From JAAYUD01 sp041907665 (GTDB lineage: Bacteria > Bacteroidota > Bacteroidia > Bacteroidales > Bacteroidaceae), in assembly GCA_041907665.1 (NCBI GenBank), contig JAYRGW010000016.1, positions 1 through 64,000 on the forward strand: a stretch of 64,000 nt of DNA, written 5' to 3'. Below the pieces are notes generated by a model. That model worked only from the letters and a program-made list of their open reading frames with translations, was not told where the DNA came from and did not search any database. Both the position numbers and the translations under genes were made by a program. Shown here piece after piece: positions 36,042 to 45,486 of this stretch. The first letter of the stretch is position 1. Every line of letters begins with the position of its first letter.

Positions 36042-36055
36042 TTCTTAGCGCAGAT

Positions 36056-36106
36056 AAAATCCGTATCAGTATTTGGACTATCCAAATTGCAGATGCGGAT
36101 TTTTTA
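36056..36106 (+). terminator. Terminator of the B12-uptake operon
   Basis: An 8-bp outer stem (AAAATCCG at 36056-36063 with CGGATTTT at 36096-36103) encloses an inner 7-bp stem (ATTTGGA with TCCAAAT), and T residues follow. It lies 15 bases after the DUF4465 gene. Confidence 0.75.
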
Positions 36107-36197
36107 TATAAAAGGCTGCCATGTAATCGAATGTGATTGTTATATATCTACGACGGGGCCGCTTTTACCCTGTATATTAAAATAAAGAGACTAATTT

Positions 36198-36228
36198 TTG
36201 TTATTGCGCTCATGTTGCATTATCTTTG
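36198..36228 (+). promoter_or_regulatory. Promoter of the CvfB-like gene
   Basis: A -33 TTG (36198-36200) and a -7 box TATCTTTG (36221-36228) are 20 bases apart, the Bacteroidota spacing. Transcription would start near 36235, so the earlier in-frame ATG at 36198 cannot be used and the start is at 36258. Confidence 0.75.
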
Positions 36229-36257
36229 TTAGCTGGAAATATAGAAAAAGTTCGTTT

Positions 36258-37103
36258 ATGGATATAAAATTAGGAAAGTTCAATCAGTTGGAAGTAGTTA
36301 AGGAGGTAGACTTTGGGGTTTATCTCGATGGTGGTGATTCGGGTGAGATATTGCTACCGACAAGGTATGTGCCCGAAGGATGCAAACCAGGAGATCTTTT
36401 GAACGTTTTTATATATCTCGATAATGAAGAAAGACTGATAGCTACAACACTTACGCCATTGGTTCAGGTTGGTCAGTTTGCCTATTTGGAGGTGAATTGG
36501 GTAAATCAGTACGGAGCTTTTCTCGATTGGGGACTTATGAAAGATTTGTTTGTACCCTTTAGAGAACAGAAAATGAAAATGCAAGTGGGCAGAAAATATA
36601 TTGTTTATGTCTATATTGACGAGGAAAGTTATCGCATTGTAGCTACAGCCAAGGTAGATCGATATTTGTCAAAACAAACTGCAGAATATCAACCGGGTGA
36701 AGAGGTTGATATCCTTATTTGGCAAAAAACGGACTTGGGATTTAAAGCAATTATTGATAATAAATTTGGTGGATTGCTTTATGACAGTGAAATATTCACC
36801 CCGTTATATACCGGCATGCAATTAAAAGCTTTTGTCAAACAGGTGCGTGAGGATGAGAAAATCGACTTGATGCTCCAAAAACCGGGATTTGAGAAAGTGG
36901 ATAGTTTTGCTGAAGAATTGCTTTTATATATTAAGGAACATGGAGGAATCATTCAATATACTGATAAAAGTAGCGCCGATGAAATTTATGATGTATTTGG
37001 AGTAAGTAAGAAAACTTTCAAAAAGGGAATAGGTGAACTTTATAAAAAACGTCTTATTGTACTTGGTGATAGTAGTATTTCATTGGTGAAATCCCCCAAA
37101 TAA
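36258..37103 (+). CDS. CvfB-like S1-domain RNA-binding protein
   Basis: This 281-residue cytoplasmic protein has tandem S1-like OB-fold domains, about residues 8-65 (LEVVKEVDFGVYLDGGDSGEILLP), 70-130 (VGQFAYLEVNWVNQYGAFLDWGL) and 150-205, and a C-terminal winged-helix segment (about 218-275: ADEIYDVFGVSKKTFKKGIGELYKK). This domain order is that of CvfB/YitL. The family binds RNA and affects expression of secreted factors in Gram-positive bacteria. It has its own promoter. The start at 36258 is preferred over 36198, as the latter lies in the promoter. Confidence 0.88.
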   Translation: MDIKLGKFNQLEVVKEVDFGVYLDGGDSGEILLPTRYVPEGCKPGDLLNVFIYLDNEERLIATTLTPLVQVGQFAYLEVNWVNQYGAFLDWGLMKDLFVPFREQKMKMQVGRKYIVYVYIDEESYRIVATAKVDRYLSKQTAEYQPGEEVDILIWQKTDLGFKAIIDNKFGGLLYDSEIFTPLYTGMQLKAFVKQVREDEKIDLMLQKPGFEKVDSFAEELLLYIKEHGGIIQYTDKSSADEIYDVFGVSKKTFKKGIGELYKKRLIVLGDSSISLVKSPK

Positions 37104-37162
37104 TTAGGGAAAATCCTAACGACAAAAAGAGAAAATATTGATACAGGGTGATTTTCTTCTTT

Positions 37163-37170
37163 TATCTTTG
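37163..37170 (+). promoter_or_regulatory. -7 box for the Asn-rich protein gene
   Basis: TATCTTTG fits TAnnTTTG; a TTG at 37138-37140 gives a spacing of 22 bases. The start codon is 52 bases downstream. Confidence 0.55.
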
Positions 37171-37221
37171 TTGCAAATAAGAAGATAAACTGTATTATAC
37201 TAACCCTAAAAAACAACGATT

Positions 37222-38514
37222 ATGAAACGGATATTCATTACACTCTTGGCCTTGATGACAGTGGCAGGTGTTAGCGCAATGACGGAAAGTAGAGTACGTA
37301 CAGAAACTTTATTTCTCACAGATAAAATGGCGTATGAATTGAGATTAAGTAGCTCTCAATATAATGATGTTTATGAAATCAATTACGATTTTATTAGTGC
37401 TGTCAGCAACATCATGGACGATGTGATTTATGGTGAAAGCTGGGCGCTTAATGATTATTATGAAGCTCTTGATGTACGTAATGATGATTTAAGGTGGGTA
37501 TTGAGTTCTTCGCAATACCGTCGTTTTCTTGGAGCTGAATACTTCTGTCGTCCTATTTATCAAACAAATGCCGGCTGGGGCTTGAGGATCTATATTACTT
37601 ATACTAATCCGAATGTTTATTATTGTCGTTGGCCTAGTGCGTATAGAACATATTTTGGTGGACATTACCGTGGTGGGTTTGATGATACAAGTTACTATCG
37701 TTATAGATATTCTCGTGTTTCACATTATAACAAACCTTTCCGTATGAACGGTGATGGTTATCGTTATAATACTTATGTAAATAGAGATTTTCAAAGATCT
37801 GGAGATAATCGCTATTATAATAATCGCAACAGTAATCCTGGCTTTCATATCGGAAATGATAATTCTGGTAATAATAACCGCGGTAACAGGAATGATAACA
37901 ACAATAGATATTATAACAACAATAATGTGAATACTAATAGGGGCAACGTAAACAATAACATAAATATAAATAATAACAACGTCAATAATATCAATCGCAA
38001 TTATAATAGGAATAATGGTAGCGGTTACGATAGAAATACTAATAGTAGCTCTCCTCGTGGTAACAATGTTGATGCCAACACAAATACCAATAATATAAAT
38101 AACATCAATAATAATAACGTCAATAACACCAACCGTAATTATAATAGGAATAATGGTGGCGGGTACGATAGAAATACCAATAGTAGCTCTCCTCGTGGTA
38201 ATAATGTTGATGTCAACACAAATACCAATAATATAAATAACATCAATAATAATAACGTCAATAACACCAACCGCAATTATAATAGGAATAATGGTAGTGG
38301 TTATGATAAAAATGTGGATAGTAGTAATTCATCTCGTAATAAAAATGTCGACGTAAATAATAGCAGTAATAATAACAGTAGTAGAAGAAATTATGATCGT
38401 CCGATCAAGACTCCTAATAATGTTGACCGTCCAGTACCCGCATCTTCTCCTAATAAAGTGGTAACAAAACCTGCTACTCCAACTAAAAACACAGAGAAGC
38501 ATTCTAGAAGGTAA
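37222..38514 (+). CDS. Secreted Asn-rich repeat protein
   Basis: This 430-residue protein has a signal peptide (MKRIFITLLALMTVAGVSA) and an ordered N-terminal region (about 20-175) rich in Tyr and Arg (RWPSAYRTYFGGHYRGGFDD). From about residue 185 it becomes Asn-rich, with a tandem repeat of 46 residues (NRNYNRNNGSGYD..., 138 bp) occurring twice in full and once in part (37993-38313). The C-terminal tail is rich in Lys, Pro, Thr and Ser. I do not recognise a family; the N-terminal part might bind cell wall or extracellular matter. The repeat is probably disordered. Confidence 0.85.
   Translation: MKRIFITLLALMTVAGVSAMTESRVRTETLFLTDKMAYELRLSSSQYNDVYEINYDFISAVSNIMDDVIYGESWALNDYYEALDVRNDDLRWVLSSSQYRRFLGAEYFCRPIYQTNAGWGLRIYITYTNPNVYYCRWPSAYRTYFGGHYRGGFDDTSYYRYRYSRVSHYNKPFRMNGDGYRYNTYVNRDFQRSGDNRYYNNRNSNPGFHIGNDNSGNNNRGNRNDNNNRYYNNNNVNTNRGNVNNNININNNNVNNINRNYNRNNGSGYDRNTNSSSPRGNNVDANTNTNNINNINNNNVNNTNRNYNRNNGGGYDRNTNSSSPRGNNVDVNTNTNNINNINNNNVNNTNRNYNRNNGSGYDKNVDSSNSSRNKNVDVNNSSNNNSSRRNYDRPIKTPNNVDRPVPASSPNKVVTKPATPTKNTEKHSRR
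37993..38313 (+). repeat. 138-bp tandem repeat inside the Asn-rich gene
   Basis: Repeat units begin at 37993, 38131 and 38269, exactly 138 bases apart; the first two are full and nearly identical, the third is partial. The period is a multiple of three, so gain or loss of a unit keeps the frame. Confidence 0.88.
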
Positions 38515-38545
38515 TCTTTGGAAATGGCAGTTAAGATAAATAAGT

Positions 38546-38576
38546 AGCCCCATGCAACATTACATTGCATGGGGCT
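38546..38576. terminator. Bidirectional terminator
   Basis: AGCCCCATGCAA (38546-38557) is complementary to TTGCATGGGGCT (38565-38576) around a 7-base loop. It is followed by TTTTG on the plus side. It serves the Asn-rich gene and probably the convergent glutamine synthetase gene. Confidence 0.82.
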
Positions 38577-38611
38577 TTTGCTGGCTGATAAGTTATAAAT
38601 GAAAACCAAAT

Positions 38612-40114
38612 TTATCCGCAATGAAAATAGCGGGTAACTAATGTTTGTACTTCGTCCGGATTGTGTTCGATGTCTTCGCGGAGCGAAGAGTCGTTGTAAG
38701 ATTTCAAGTCTTTGATAATACCGTCTATCATTGAGGGGCTGAATACACCATATTTTTCGAAAATGCTACGTTGCTTTTCTAGGCATTTTGCTGAAGCATA
38801 ACAACTATCTGGAAGTTGTGCTAATGTTTTCAACTTTGCTTCGTTTGCTTTTTCATGGATATTGACGTTTACGTATGTCTTTGCCGCAATTTCGAGTGCA
38901 TTAGGTAATTCAAAGCCATGGCGGCAAGCAACACACAATCCTGCAAGAAGTTGGTAGAGATCTGCCGAACCGTCCGGTGAACGCATTTCAACCGTTTGCT
39001 TTTGAGTGGTATCTATGTCTGTATAGTTTTCCAACGGATTAGCTATTCTGCACATGTCCATTTGCGAGGACCATCCTAATGGAACACGAACTAAAACAGA
39101 TCGGTTGCGGTCGCCCCAGCATACATTCGTAGGAGCCTCTTGATGTGGAACTAAGCGGAAGTAAGATGTGGGATTCTTGTTACCGAACGCAGTAATAGAT
39201 TCGGCCATTTCCATCATGCCAGCTATTGCTGTGCGAGCAGTATCTGATAGCTCGTTGTCCTTAAGCATTTGATTTTTCCCATCTTTCATTATTCTCATGT
39301 GTATGTGTAGACCGGAACCAGCTTTGCCTGTTGTAATTTTGGGAGCGAATGTAATATCATATCCCATTTGATTGGCCAGATTGCGAATCACCCATTTGGC
39401 AAGCATCAATTGATCTGCAGCTTCTTCAACTCTTACAGGGAGAAACTCTATTTCATTCTGTTCATATACCAATCCGTTGAGAGTGAAGTTTCCGACTTCG
39501 GAATGACCATATTTGATTTGTCCTCCAGTTAGAGCTATATATGACATACACCGTATACGGAATTCATTTGTTTTAGCATATGGAGCAGATTCGTGATAAC
39601 CATGTTGATCTGTTGCCGGGAAGAAATGTGTGTCGGGGGCAATAACATAATATTCTAGCTCTCCCATTGCATGAAATTCCATACCTGTAACTTTTGTAAA
39701 AGCCTTACTAGCTTTCGCCAGTGTATGTTCTGGCGCGCTCTCGAGAGGCATTCCATCTTTATTGAAAAATGAACAAAGCATGGATAATGTAGGTATTCCG
39801 GCAAAGGGGTCAACAAAAGCTGTGCTGAATCGTGGAATTACATACAAGTCGCTACTGCTTGCTTCGATAAACGGAAAGAGACTTGAGCCATCGACACGTT
39901 CTCCACATGTCAGAATCGTTTCGAGATACGCAAGATTGGTTATGGTGAAGTTTAATGTTTTTAGCCTGCCGTCTCCACCGGGATACATGAAGTTTATCAT
40001 CTCGATATCATTCGCTTTTATGAAAGAAATAATATCGGTCTTCGTGAATTCTTTTGCAGGTTTTTTAAGAAATGCTACTACTTTGTTGGCATTAAGTTCT
40101 AATTCTTTATCCAT
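38612..40114 (-). CDS. glnA: Glutamine synthetase
   Basis: This roughly 500-residue enzyme joins ammonia to glutamate using ATP. The N-terminal beta-grasp domain has MINFMYPGGDGRLKTLNF. The catalytic domain has EFHAMGELEYYV (metal-binding Glu residues), KITTGKAGSGLHIHMRI, NRSVLVRVPLGW, and RSPDGSADLYQLLAGL. The open frame extends to 40195, but the promoter -7 box lies at 40166-40173, so the start is taken as 40114 (MDKELELNANK); an ATG at 40120 is equally possible. Ends FHCG, as in the Bacteroides enzyme as I recall it. Stands alone. Confidence 0.93.
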   Translation of the reverse strand: MDKELELNANKVVAFLKKPAKEFTKTDIISFIKANDIEMINFMYPGGDGRLKTLNFTITNLAYLETILTCGERVDGSSLFPFIEASSSDLYVIPRFSTAFVDPFAGIPTLSMLCSFFNKDGMPLESAPEHTLAKASKAFTKVTGMEFHAMGELEYYVIAPDTHFFPATDQHGYHESAPYAKTNEFRIRCMSYIALTGGQIKYGHSEVGNFTLNGLVYEQNEIEFLPVRVEEAADQLMLAKWVIRNLANQMGYDITFAPKITTGKAGSGLHIHMRIMKDGKNQMLKDNELSDTARTAIAGMMEMAESITAFGNKNPTSYFRLVPHQEAPTNVCWGDRNRSVLVRVPLGWSSQMDMCRIANPLENYTDIDTTQKQTVEMRSPDGSADLYQLLAGLCVACRHGFELPNALEIAAKTYVNVNIHEKANEAKLKTLAQLPDSCYASAKCLEKQRSIFEKYGVFSPSMIDGIIKDLKSYNDSSLREDIEHNPDEVQTLVTRYFHCG

Positions 40115-40165
40115 AGTCATGTTGTTTTTCAGGATTGTTTTATGATTAATGTTATTATCTGATTG

Positions 40166-40195
40166 CAAAGATAATGAAATGTTATTGATTTGCAA
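40166..40195 (-). promoter_or_regulatory. Promoter of glutamine synthetase gene
   Basis: On the minus strand TATCTTTG (40166-40173) is the -7 box and a TTG (40193-40195) the -33 box, spaced 19 bases apart. Confidence 0.75.
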
Positions 40196-40597
40196 TTATT
40201 ATTCAAAAAATAATTTTGTAAGGTATATTTGCCTATTTTACGCTATATTTGTCCTTTTTGCTTAACAAAAAGAAAGTAATTATTGCCTTTATCTAATAAT
40301 ATAGGTTCTTATTTCAGCAAATGAATGATAATAGCATCAGGTATAATTTAATTTCATGTATTATTAGATTGGTATGGTATGGATATGACTGTTGCTTAAA
40401 AAATGATATTGAAAAAGTAATATATTAGAGCTTTATAAGTCTCTTTTTTACATAAAACGAGTATAAAAAGAATGTTGTAACTAAAATATTTTATTATTTT
40501 ATTGTTATATTATAAAATAGTATCTATATTTGTAAGATTATTAAAGTAATTGTGAATTATATTATAGTATTAACATCAATCTTAATTGTAGAAGTCT
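40196..40597. other. AT-rich intergenic region with divergent promoters
   Basis: This 400-base, strongly AT-rich region separates glutamine synthetase from the SusC-type gene. It carries the promoter for the PUL operon near 40502-40532. No RNA gene or operator is recognised. Confidence 0.6.
40502..40532 (+). promoter_or_regulatory. Promoter of the PUL operon
   Basis: TTG at 40502-40504 and TATATTTG at 40525-40532 are 20 bases apart, matching the Bacteroidota -33/-7 pattern. The SusC start is 65 bases downstream. Confidence 0.75.
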
Positions 40598-43500
40598 ATG
40601 ACAAACTTTAATGCATTTCAAAGACCTACACTATTTAAGAAAATTTTTGCGCTCACATTGCTAGCTTTGTTAATCTCGGTTGGTACGTATGCGCAGAATT
40701 TTATTAAGGGAGTGGTAAGAGACGCCCAAGGAAGTCCCCTTCCGGGTGTCAACGTGTTGATTAAAGGTTCCACTATGAATGGTGGTATGACTGACGTCGA
40801 TGGCAAGTATAGTGTAAAAGCTTCGTCCAACGATGTATTGGTATTTACTTATATTGGAATGAAGAAAGTCGAAGTTCCAGTAGGAAGTAAAAAAGTTATT
40901 AATGTAACCATGGAAGATAATGTTTCATCTCTAAACGAGGTCGTTGTCGTTGGTTACGGTACAGCTAAAAAGCAATCATTGACAGGTGCTGTTTCGGCCA
41001 TCAAAGGAGATGTGCTTTTGGAAGCTCCTTCTACCAATGTCTCAAGTTTGCTCGGTGGTCGTTTGCCGGGTATATCTTCTGTTCAGGTCTCCGGTGAACC
41101 GGGCGATGATCAGGCTTCATTGCGTGTTCGTGGTTCAGTGAATGCTGTAACATATATCGTCGATGGTATGCCTCGTTCTATTAGTGATGTAGATCCGAAC
41201 GATATTGAAAGTGTTTCTGTCTTAAAAGATGGAGCTTCGGCTGCTGTTTATGGTTTGAATGCTGCCGGTGGTGTTGTAATTATTACCACTAAAAAAGGTA
41301 AAGAGGGAAAGACAAGTGTTACTTACGATGGCACATTCGGTGTATCTCGTAATGCTAATTTCCCGAAGTTTATGAATGGTCCTGAATTTGCCGATTATTA
41401 TAATATGGCAGATATGATGGATAAGCTCGCGAGTGGAGCTATTGCTGCACGTGAAGATTATACACCTATTTATACTCGCAAAAATATTGAAGCAATGCTC
41501 AATAATGATCCTACTGATGGTTGGGATAATGTGGACTATATAAATAAAGTATTCAAAACGGGCTTTAATATGAAACACAATGTTACATTGCAAGGTGGTA
41601 CTAAAGAAACACATTATTTTGTATCTGCCGGGTATATGTATCAGAAAGGTAATATCGATAATTTTGATTATCGTCGTTACAATGTCCGCACGAACTTGGA
41701 TACCAAAATCGGTAAAGATTTTAAATTGATTTTCGGTGCAGTCGGAACTGTTGGTCATCGCCAAACCCCCGGATTTGCTTCTGGTGGTACAGATGACTCA
41801 TCTGTGGATTCCGAATCGGGTTATCTCTCAGTTGCTCATCAAACAATTATGATGCGCCCTTATCTGCCGGAAAAATGGAACGGACTTTATACGTCAACTC
41901 CTTCTAATAATACAGGTTTAGCCAATAGTCCTTTGGCTGCTATTTATCAGTCTGGTTATAAAAAAACTAGAAGCACAGAATTGCAAACGAATATGACTTT
42001 GGAATATGCAGCTCCTTGGCTGAAAGGATTGAATTTAAAGGCTACCGGCTCTTATGATTACTTAACATCCTATAATAAGAACTTGGATACTCCATATAAT
42101 ACGTATACGATGAATACAAGTGATATGGGGACTTATGTTTTGGCTAATGATCCTCGTGGATATACAGATAATCGCTTGGGTGAAGGACAATATACATCAG
42201 AGCAATTGGTAGGGCAACTTAGCGCACAGTATGTTCGCTCGCTTGGTAAGAATAATTTTGATGCTATGGTATTATTGGAGGCTCGTGATTTGAAAGTGAA
42301 TTCATTCGGCGCCTACGCCAAAAAAATTCCTTTTGCTGAACTACCGGAATTGAGTTATGGTACGGCTGCAGATTCTCCAATTTCGGGTTCTAGTGATCAT
42401 ACTCGTAATGCCGGTTATGTCTTCCGTTTAAAATACGATTATGATAATACTTATTTGGCAGAATTTAGCGGACGTTATGATGGCTCTTATCTTTTTAGTG
42501 GTAATGTGTCCGATAAACGTTGGGGCTTTTTCCCTGCTCTATCTTTAGGTTGGCGTATCTCTAACGAAGCTTTCATGAAAGAGCTGACATTCTTAGATGA
42601 TTTAAAAATTCGTGCTTCTGTTGGTTTGTTGGGTAATTCAGATGGCGTTCCTTCTTATGCCTATTTAAGTACTTATTCGATAGGAGGAAAACGCGTTATG
42701 GAAGGTTCTACGACTAATTCAATCTATACGTCTGTTATTGCTAATCCTTATCTTACTTGGGCTAAAACGCGTTCATCAAACGTAGGTTTTGATGCGACGT
42801 TGTGGGGTGGTAAGCTGGGAATAGAATTTGATTATTTCTATAATCTTACTTATAACATTTTAAGTAATATGCAAGGCGGTAAGTCTCCTTCTATGGGTGG
42901 CTATTTTCTGTCTTATGCCAATAACAATCGTTACGACGTGAAAGGCCTTGAAGCTGTGTTGACACATCGTAATCGTTTCATGGCGCTTGGTAAACCTTTT
43001 AATTATAATATCGGTGCTAATGTTACTTATTCCACCAGCCGTTGGTTGCGCTATACTGACAGTGCTAATGACCCTTCCTGGAGAAAATGTGTTGGAACTT
43101 CTGTTGATGGATATGATGTATGGGAGGCAAGTGGGCTTTACCGTTCTGAAGATGAAATAACCAAGTCTGCTTGGTATGGTACTCGTCCCAATGTAGGTGA
43201 TATTAAATATGTAGATAAGAATGGTGACGGTGTTATCAACGAACAAGATAAGGCACGTGTTGGGCGTACCAACCGCCCTAAGATGACATTTGGTCTTAAT
43301 CTTGGTGGTTCTTGGAACGGGTTTGATTGCAATCTCCAATTTACAGGAGGTTTATTCTTTGACGTATCACTTACCGGTACTTATTATAACGGTTATGATG
43401 ATAATACGGTATGGACTCAAACATTTAAAGAAGGAGCCAATTCTCCTTTGTGGCTTGTACAGAAAGCTTGGAGTGTTGACAATCCAAACGGAACATATCC

Positions 43501-43792
43501 TCGTCTGACTCTTTCTCAAACAGGACACGGCGGTGATAACGGATTGGCATCTACATTCTGGCTTCGTAATGGTAACTATATCCGTTTGAAATCAGCTCAA
43601 TTAGGTTATTCTTTCCCAAAAACATGGATGAGCGCGATAGGTATTCAAAAGGTGCGTTTGTTTGTTGAAGGTTCAAACCTCTTTACTATTGATAGTTTAC
43701 CACAAGGTATTGACCCTGAGTCTCCTCGTGTAAACAATGGTTATTATCCGCAGCAAAGAACATTTATGGGCGGTGTCTCTATTACATTCTAA
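40598..43792 (+). CDS. SusC/RagA-type TonB-linked outer membrane protein
   Basis: This 1064-residue importer has a signal peptide (to about residue 33, TYAQ), a carboxypeptidase-regulatory-like domain (about 34-115: NFIKGVVRDAQGSPLPGVNV, VFTYIGMKKVEVPV), a TonB-box-like LNEVVVVGYG, a plug (about 125-235: VTYIVDGMPRSISDVDPNDIES, AAVYGLNAAGGVVIITTKKG) and a barrel ending in GGVSITF. It imports oligosaccharide or similar cargo handed over by the SusD partner encoded immediately downstream. It heads a six-gene operon. Confidence 0.96.
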   Translation: MTNFNAFQRPTLFKKIFALTLLALLISVGTYAQNFIKGVVRDAQGSPLPGVNVLIKGSTMNGGMTDVDGKYSVKASSNDVLVFTYIGMKKVEVPVGSKKVINVTMEDNVSSLNEVVVVGYGTAKKQSLTGAVSAIKGDVLLEAPSTNVSSLLGGRLPGISSVQVSGEPGDDQASLRVRGSVNAVTYIVDGMPRSISDVDPNDIESVSVLKDGASAAVYGLNAAGGVVIITTKKGKEGKTSVTYDGTFGVSRNANFPKFMNGPEFADYYNMADMMDKLASGAIAAREDYTPIYTRKNIEAMLNNDPTDGWDNVDYINKVFKTGFNMKHNVTLQGGTKETHYFVSAGYMYQKGNIDNFDYRRYNVRTNLDTKIGKDFKLIFGAVGTVGHRQTPGFASGGTDDSSVDSESGYLSVAHQTIMMRPYLPEKWNGLYTSTPSNNTGLANSPLAAIYQSGYKKTRSTELQTNMTLEYAAPWLKGLNLKATGSYDYLTSYNKNLDTPYNTYTMNTSDMGTYVLANDPRGYTDNRLGEGQYTSEQLVGQLSAQYVRSLGKNNFDAMVLLEARDLKVNSFGAYAKKIPFAELPELSYGTAADSPISGSSDHTRNAGYVFRLKYDYDNTYLAEFSGRYDGSYLFSGNVSDKRWGFFPALSLGWRISNEAFMKELTFLDDLKIRASVGLLGNSDGVPSYAYLSTYSIGGKRVMEGSTTNSIYTSVIANPYLTWAKTRSSNVGFDATLWGGKLGIEFDYFYNLTYNILSNMQGGKSPSMGGYFLSYANNNRYDVKGLEAVLTHRNRFMALGKPFNYNIGANVTYSTSRWLRYTDSANDPSWRKCVGTSVDGYDVWEASGLYRSEDEITKSAWYGTRPNVGDIKYVDKNGDGVINEQDKARVGRTNRPKMTFGLNLGGSWNGFDCNLQFTGGLFFDVSLTGTYYNGYDDNTVWTQTFKEGANSPLWLVQKAWSVDNPNGTYPRLTLSQTGHGGDNGLASTFWLRNGNYIRLKSAQLGYSFPKTWMSAIGIQKVRLFVEGSNLFTIDSLPQGIDPESPRVNNGYYPQQRTFMGGVSITF

Positions 43793-43812
43793 CCATTAAT
43801 TGTTATAGAATT

Positions 43813-45465
43813 ATGAAAGCAAAATATTTAGGATTATTATTAATCACTGCATTGGCTGGATTGACTTCTTGCACTGATTATATGAATATGACTCCGACCG
43901 ATAAAACTTCTGATAAATTGGTATGGAGCAATGAAAACTATGCGAATATGGCTATCAACTATTTTTATGCTGATATTCCGTATATGGGTAGTTATAACGA
44001 TTATGAATGTGCTGCCGGTATGACCGAAGGATTGACTGATGAGTTCAAGTATGGTAGCATGAATTATAATGCCGAATGTTATATTCCTAGCGAAATTTCT
44101 TATGGTGGTTCTACTTTGACAGCTAGTTATGTTGATGTCTATATGGGAGTCTGGGGTACCAATTACACAGAAATTCGCCGTGTAAATGAAGCTCTTGCAA
44201 ATTTAAAAAAGTTTGGCTCTTTCTCAAAATCAGTTACTACACGTCTTACAGCCGAGTTACGTTTCTTTCGCGGAATGTATTACTTTGAGTTGATGAAACG
44301 CTATCACCAAGCTATTCTGTATACAGAGGATTTGACACAGATTAGTACGAATAAAGCGCTCAATGCAGAAGCTGATTGTTGGCAATTCGTTTATGATGAT
44401 TTGGAATATGCAGGCGAAAATTTGCAAGTCAGTACTACGCCTAATGGTCGGTTGACTAGTGGAGCTGCTTATGCACTTCTTTCTCGGGCGATGCTTTATG
44501 CCGAACGTTGGGATGACGCCAAAACTGCAGCTAAGAAAGTGATTGATATGAGTTATTCTTTGACTACAAATTATGCTGCAGCTTTTGAAAGTGGAAATAG
44601 CGAGGCCATATTCCAATATTCTTATAGTGCATCAGATGATGTTACTCATAGTTTTGATGGATTTTATGCTCCTGGGGGTGATAGGGCTCTAGATGGTAAT
44701 ACAATGACTGGTGGCTTTGGTACTCCTACTCAGGATATGGTAGAAGAATATGAATTGGCAACTGGTGGTAAACCCAATTGGAGTAAGTGGCACTCTACGA
44801 GTGGCGTGTCAGATACACCTCCATATAGTCAGTTGGAACCTCGTTTTGCGGCGACCATATTGTATAATGGTTCATCGTGGAAAAATAGGACTATTGAGCC
44901 TTTTGTTGGAGGTACAGATGGTTGGGCAACTTGGAAAACGGATGCAACACCTAATGGGAAAACTACTACCGGATATTATCTTCGCAAATATGTAGATGAG
45001 TCTCATCACTTCACTGCTCGTCAGGCAAGTACTCATTGTTGGATTGCTTTTCGTCTTGCTGAAGTTTATTTGAATTACGCAGAAGCTTGTTACAAGACAA
45101 ATGATGCTCCTACTGCCGTTACGTATGTAAATAAGGTACGTACTAGAGTTGGACTTCCTGGCATAGGAGACTTGAAAGGTGATGACTTGATGGCTGCCAT
45201 TCGCCACGAACGTAAAGTAGAATTAGCTTATGAAGGATTATATTATTGGGATATGCGCCGTTGGGGATTATCTACTACAGCTTTTACCGGAATTCGTCGT
45301 CATGGGTTAAAGATCGAGAAGAATCTTGATAATTCATTCACTTATACTTATGTCAATGTGGATACCGAAAATTTAAATTATCCTGCTAAGATGAATAGAT
45401 TTCCATTGCCTCAAGATGAAATTAGTAACAATAATCAGGTATCTCAGTTTACAGAATGGAAATAA
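43813..45465 (+). CDS. SusD/RagB-type surface lipoprotein
   Basis: This 550-residue lipoprotein (Cys20 in LTSC) has the SusD pattern: N-terminal DYMNMTPTDKTSDKLVWSNENYANM, the TPR-like segment AELRFFRGMYYFELMKRYHQ (about 155-175), and the C-terminal IRHERKVELAYEGLYYWDMRRWG (about 470-492). It caps the SusC channel and binds the glycan. It lies 20 bases after susC, as usual for the pair. Confidence 0.95.
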   Translation: MKAKYLGLLLITALAGLTSCTDYMNMTPTDKTSDKLVWSNENYANMAINYFYADIPYMGSYNDYECAAGMTEGLTDEFKYGSMNYNAECYIPSEISYGGSTLTASYVDVYMGVWGTNYTEIRRVNEALANLKKFGSFSKSVTTRLTAELRFFRGMYYFELMKRYHQAILYTEDLTQISTNKALNAEADCWQFVYDDLEYAGENLQVSTTPNGRLTSGAAYALLSRAMLYAERWDDAKTAAKKVIDMSYSLTTNYAAAFESGNSEAIFQYSYSASDDVTHSFDGFYAPGGDRALDGNTMTGGFGTPTQDMVEEYELATGGKPNWSKWHSTSGVSDTPPYSQLEPRFAATILYNGSSWKNRTIEPFVGGTDGWATWKTDATPNGKTTTGYYLRKYVDESHHFTARQASTHCWIAFRLAEVYLNYAEACYKTNDAPTAVTYVNKVRTRVGLPGIGDLKGDDLMAAIRHERKVELAYEGLYYWDMRRWGLSTTAFTGIRRHGLKIEKNLDNSFTYTYVNVDTENLNYPAKMNRFPLPQDEISNNNQVSQFTEWK

Positions 45466-45486
45466 CATATTAAAATGTATATCATT

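Noticed and set aside
37993..38313. Regular repeats considered as a CRISPR array
   Set aside because: The repeats are in frame within a coding sequence, have no unique spacers, and the 138-bp period encodes a 46-residue unit.
40115..40195. N-terminal extension of the glutamine synthetase frame
   Set aside because: The promoter boxes at 40166-40195 lie inside it, so it is not transcribed.
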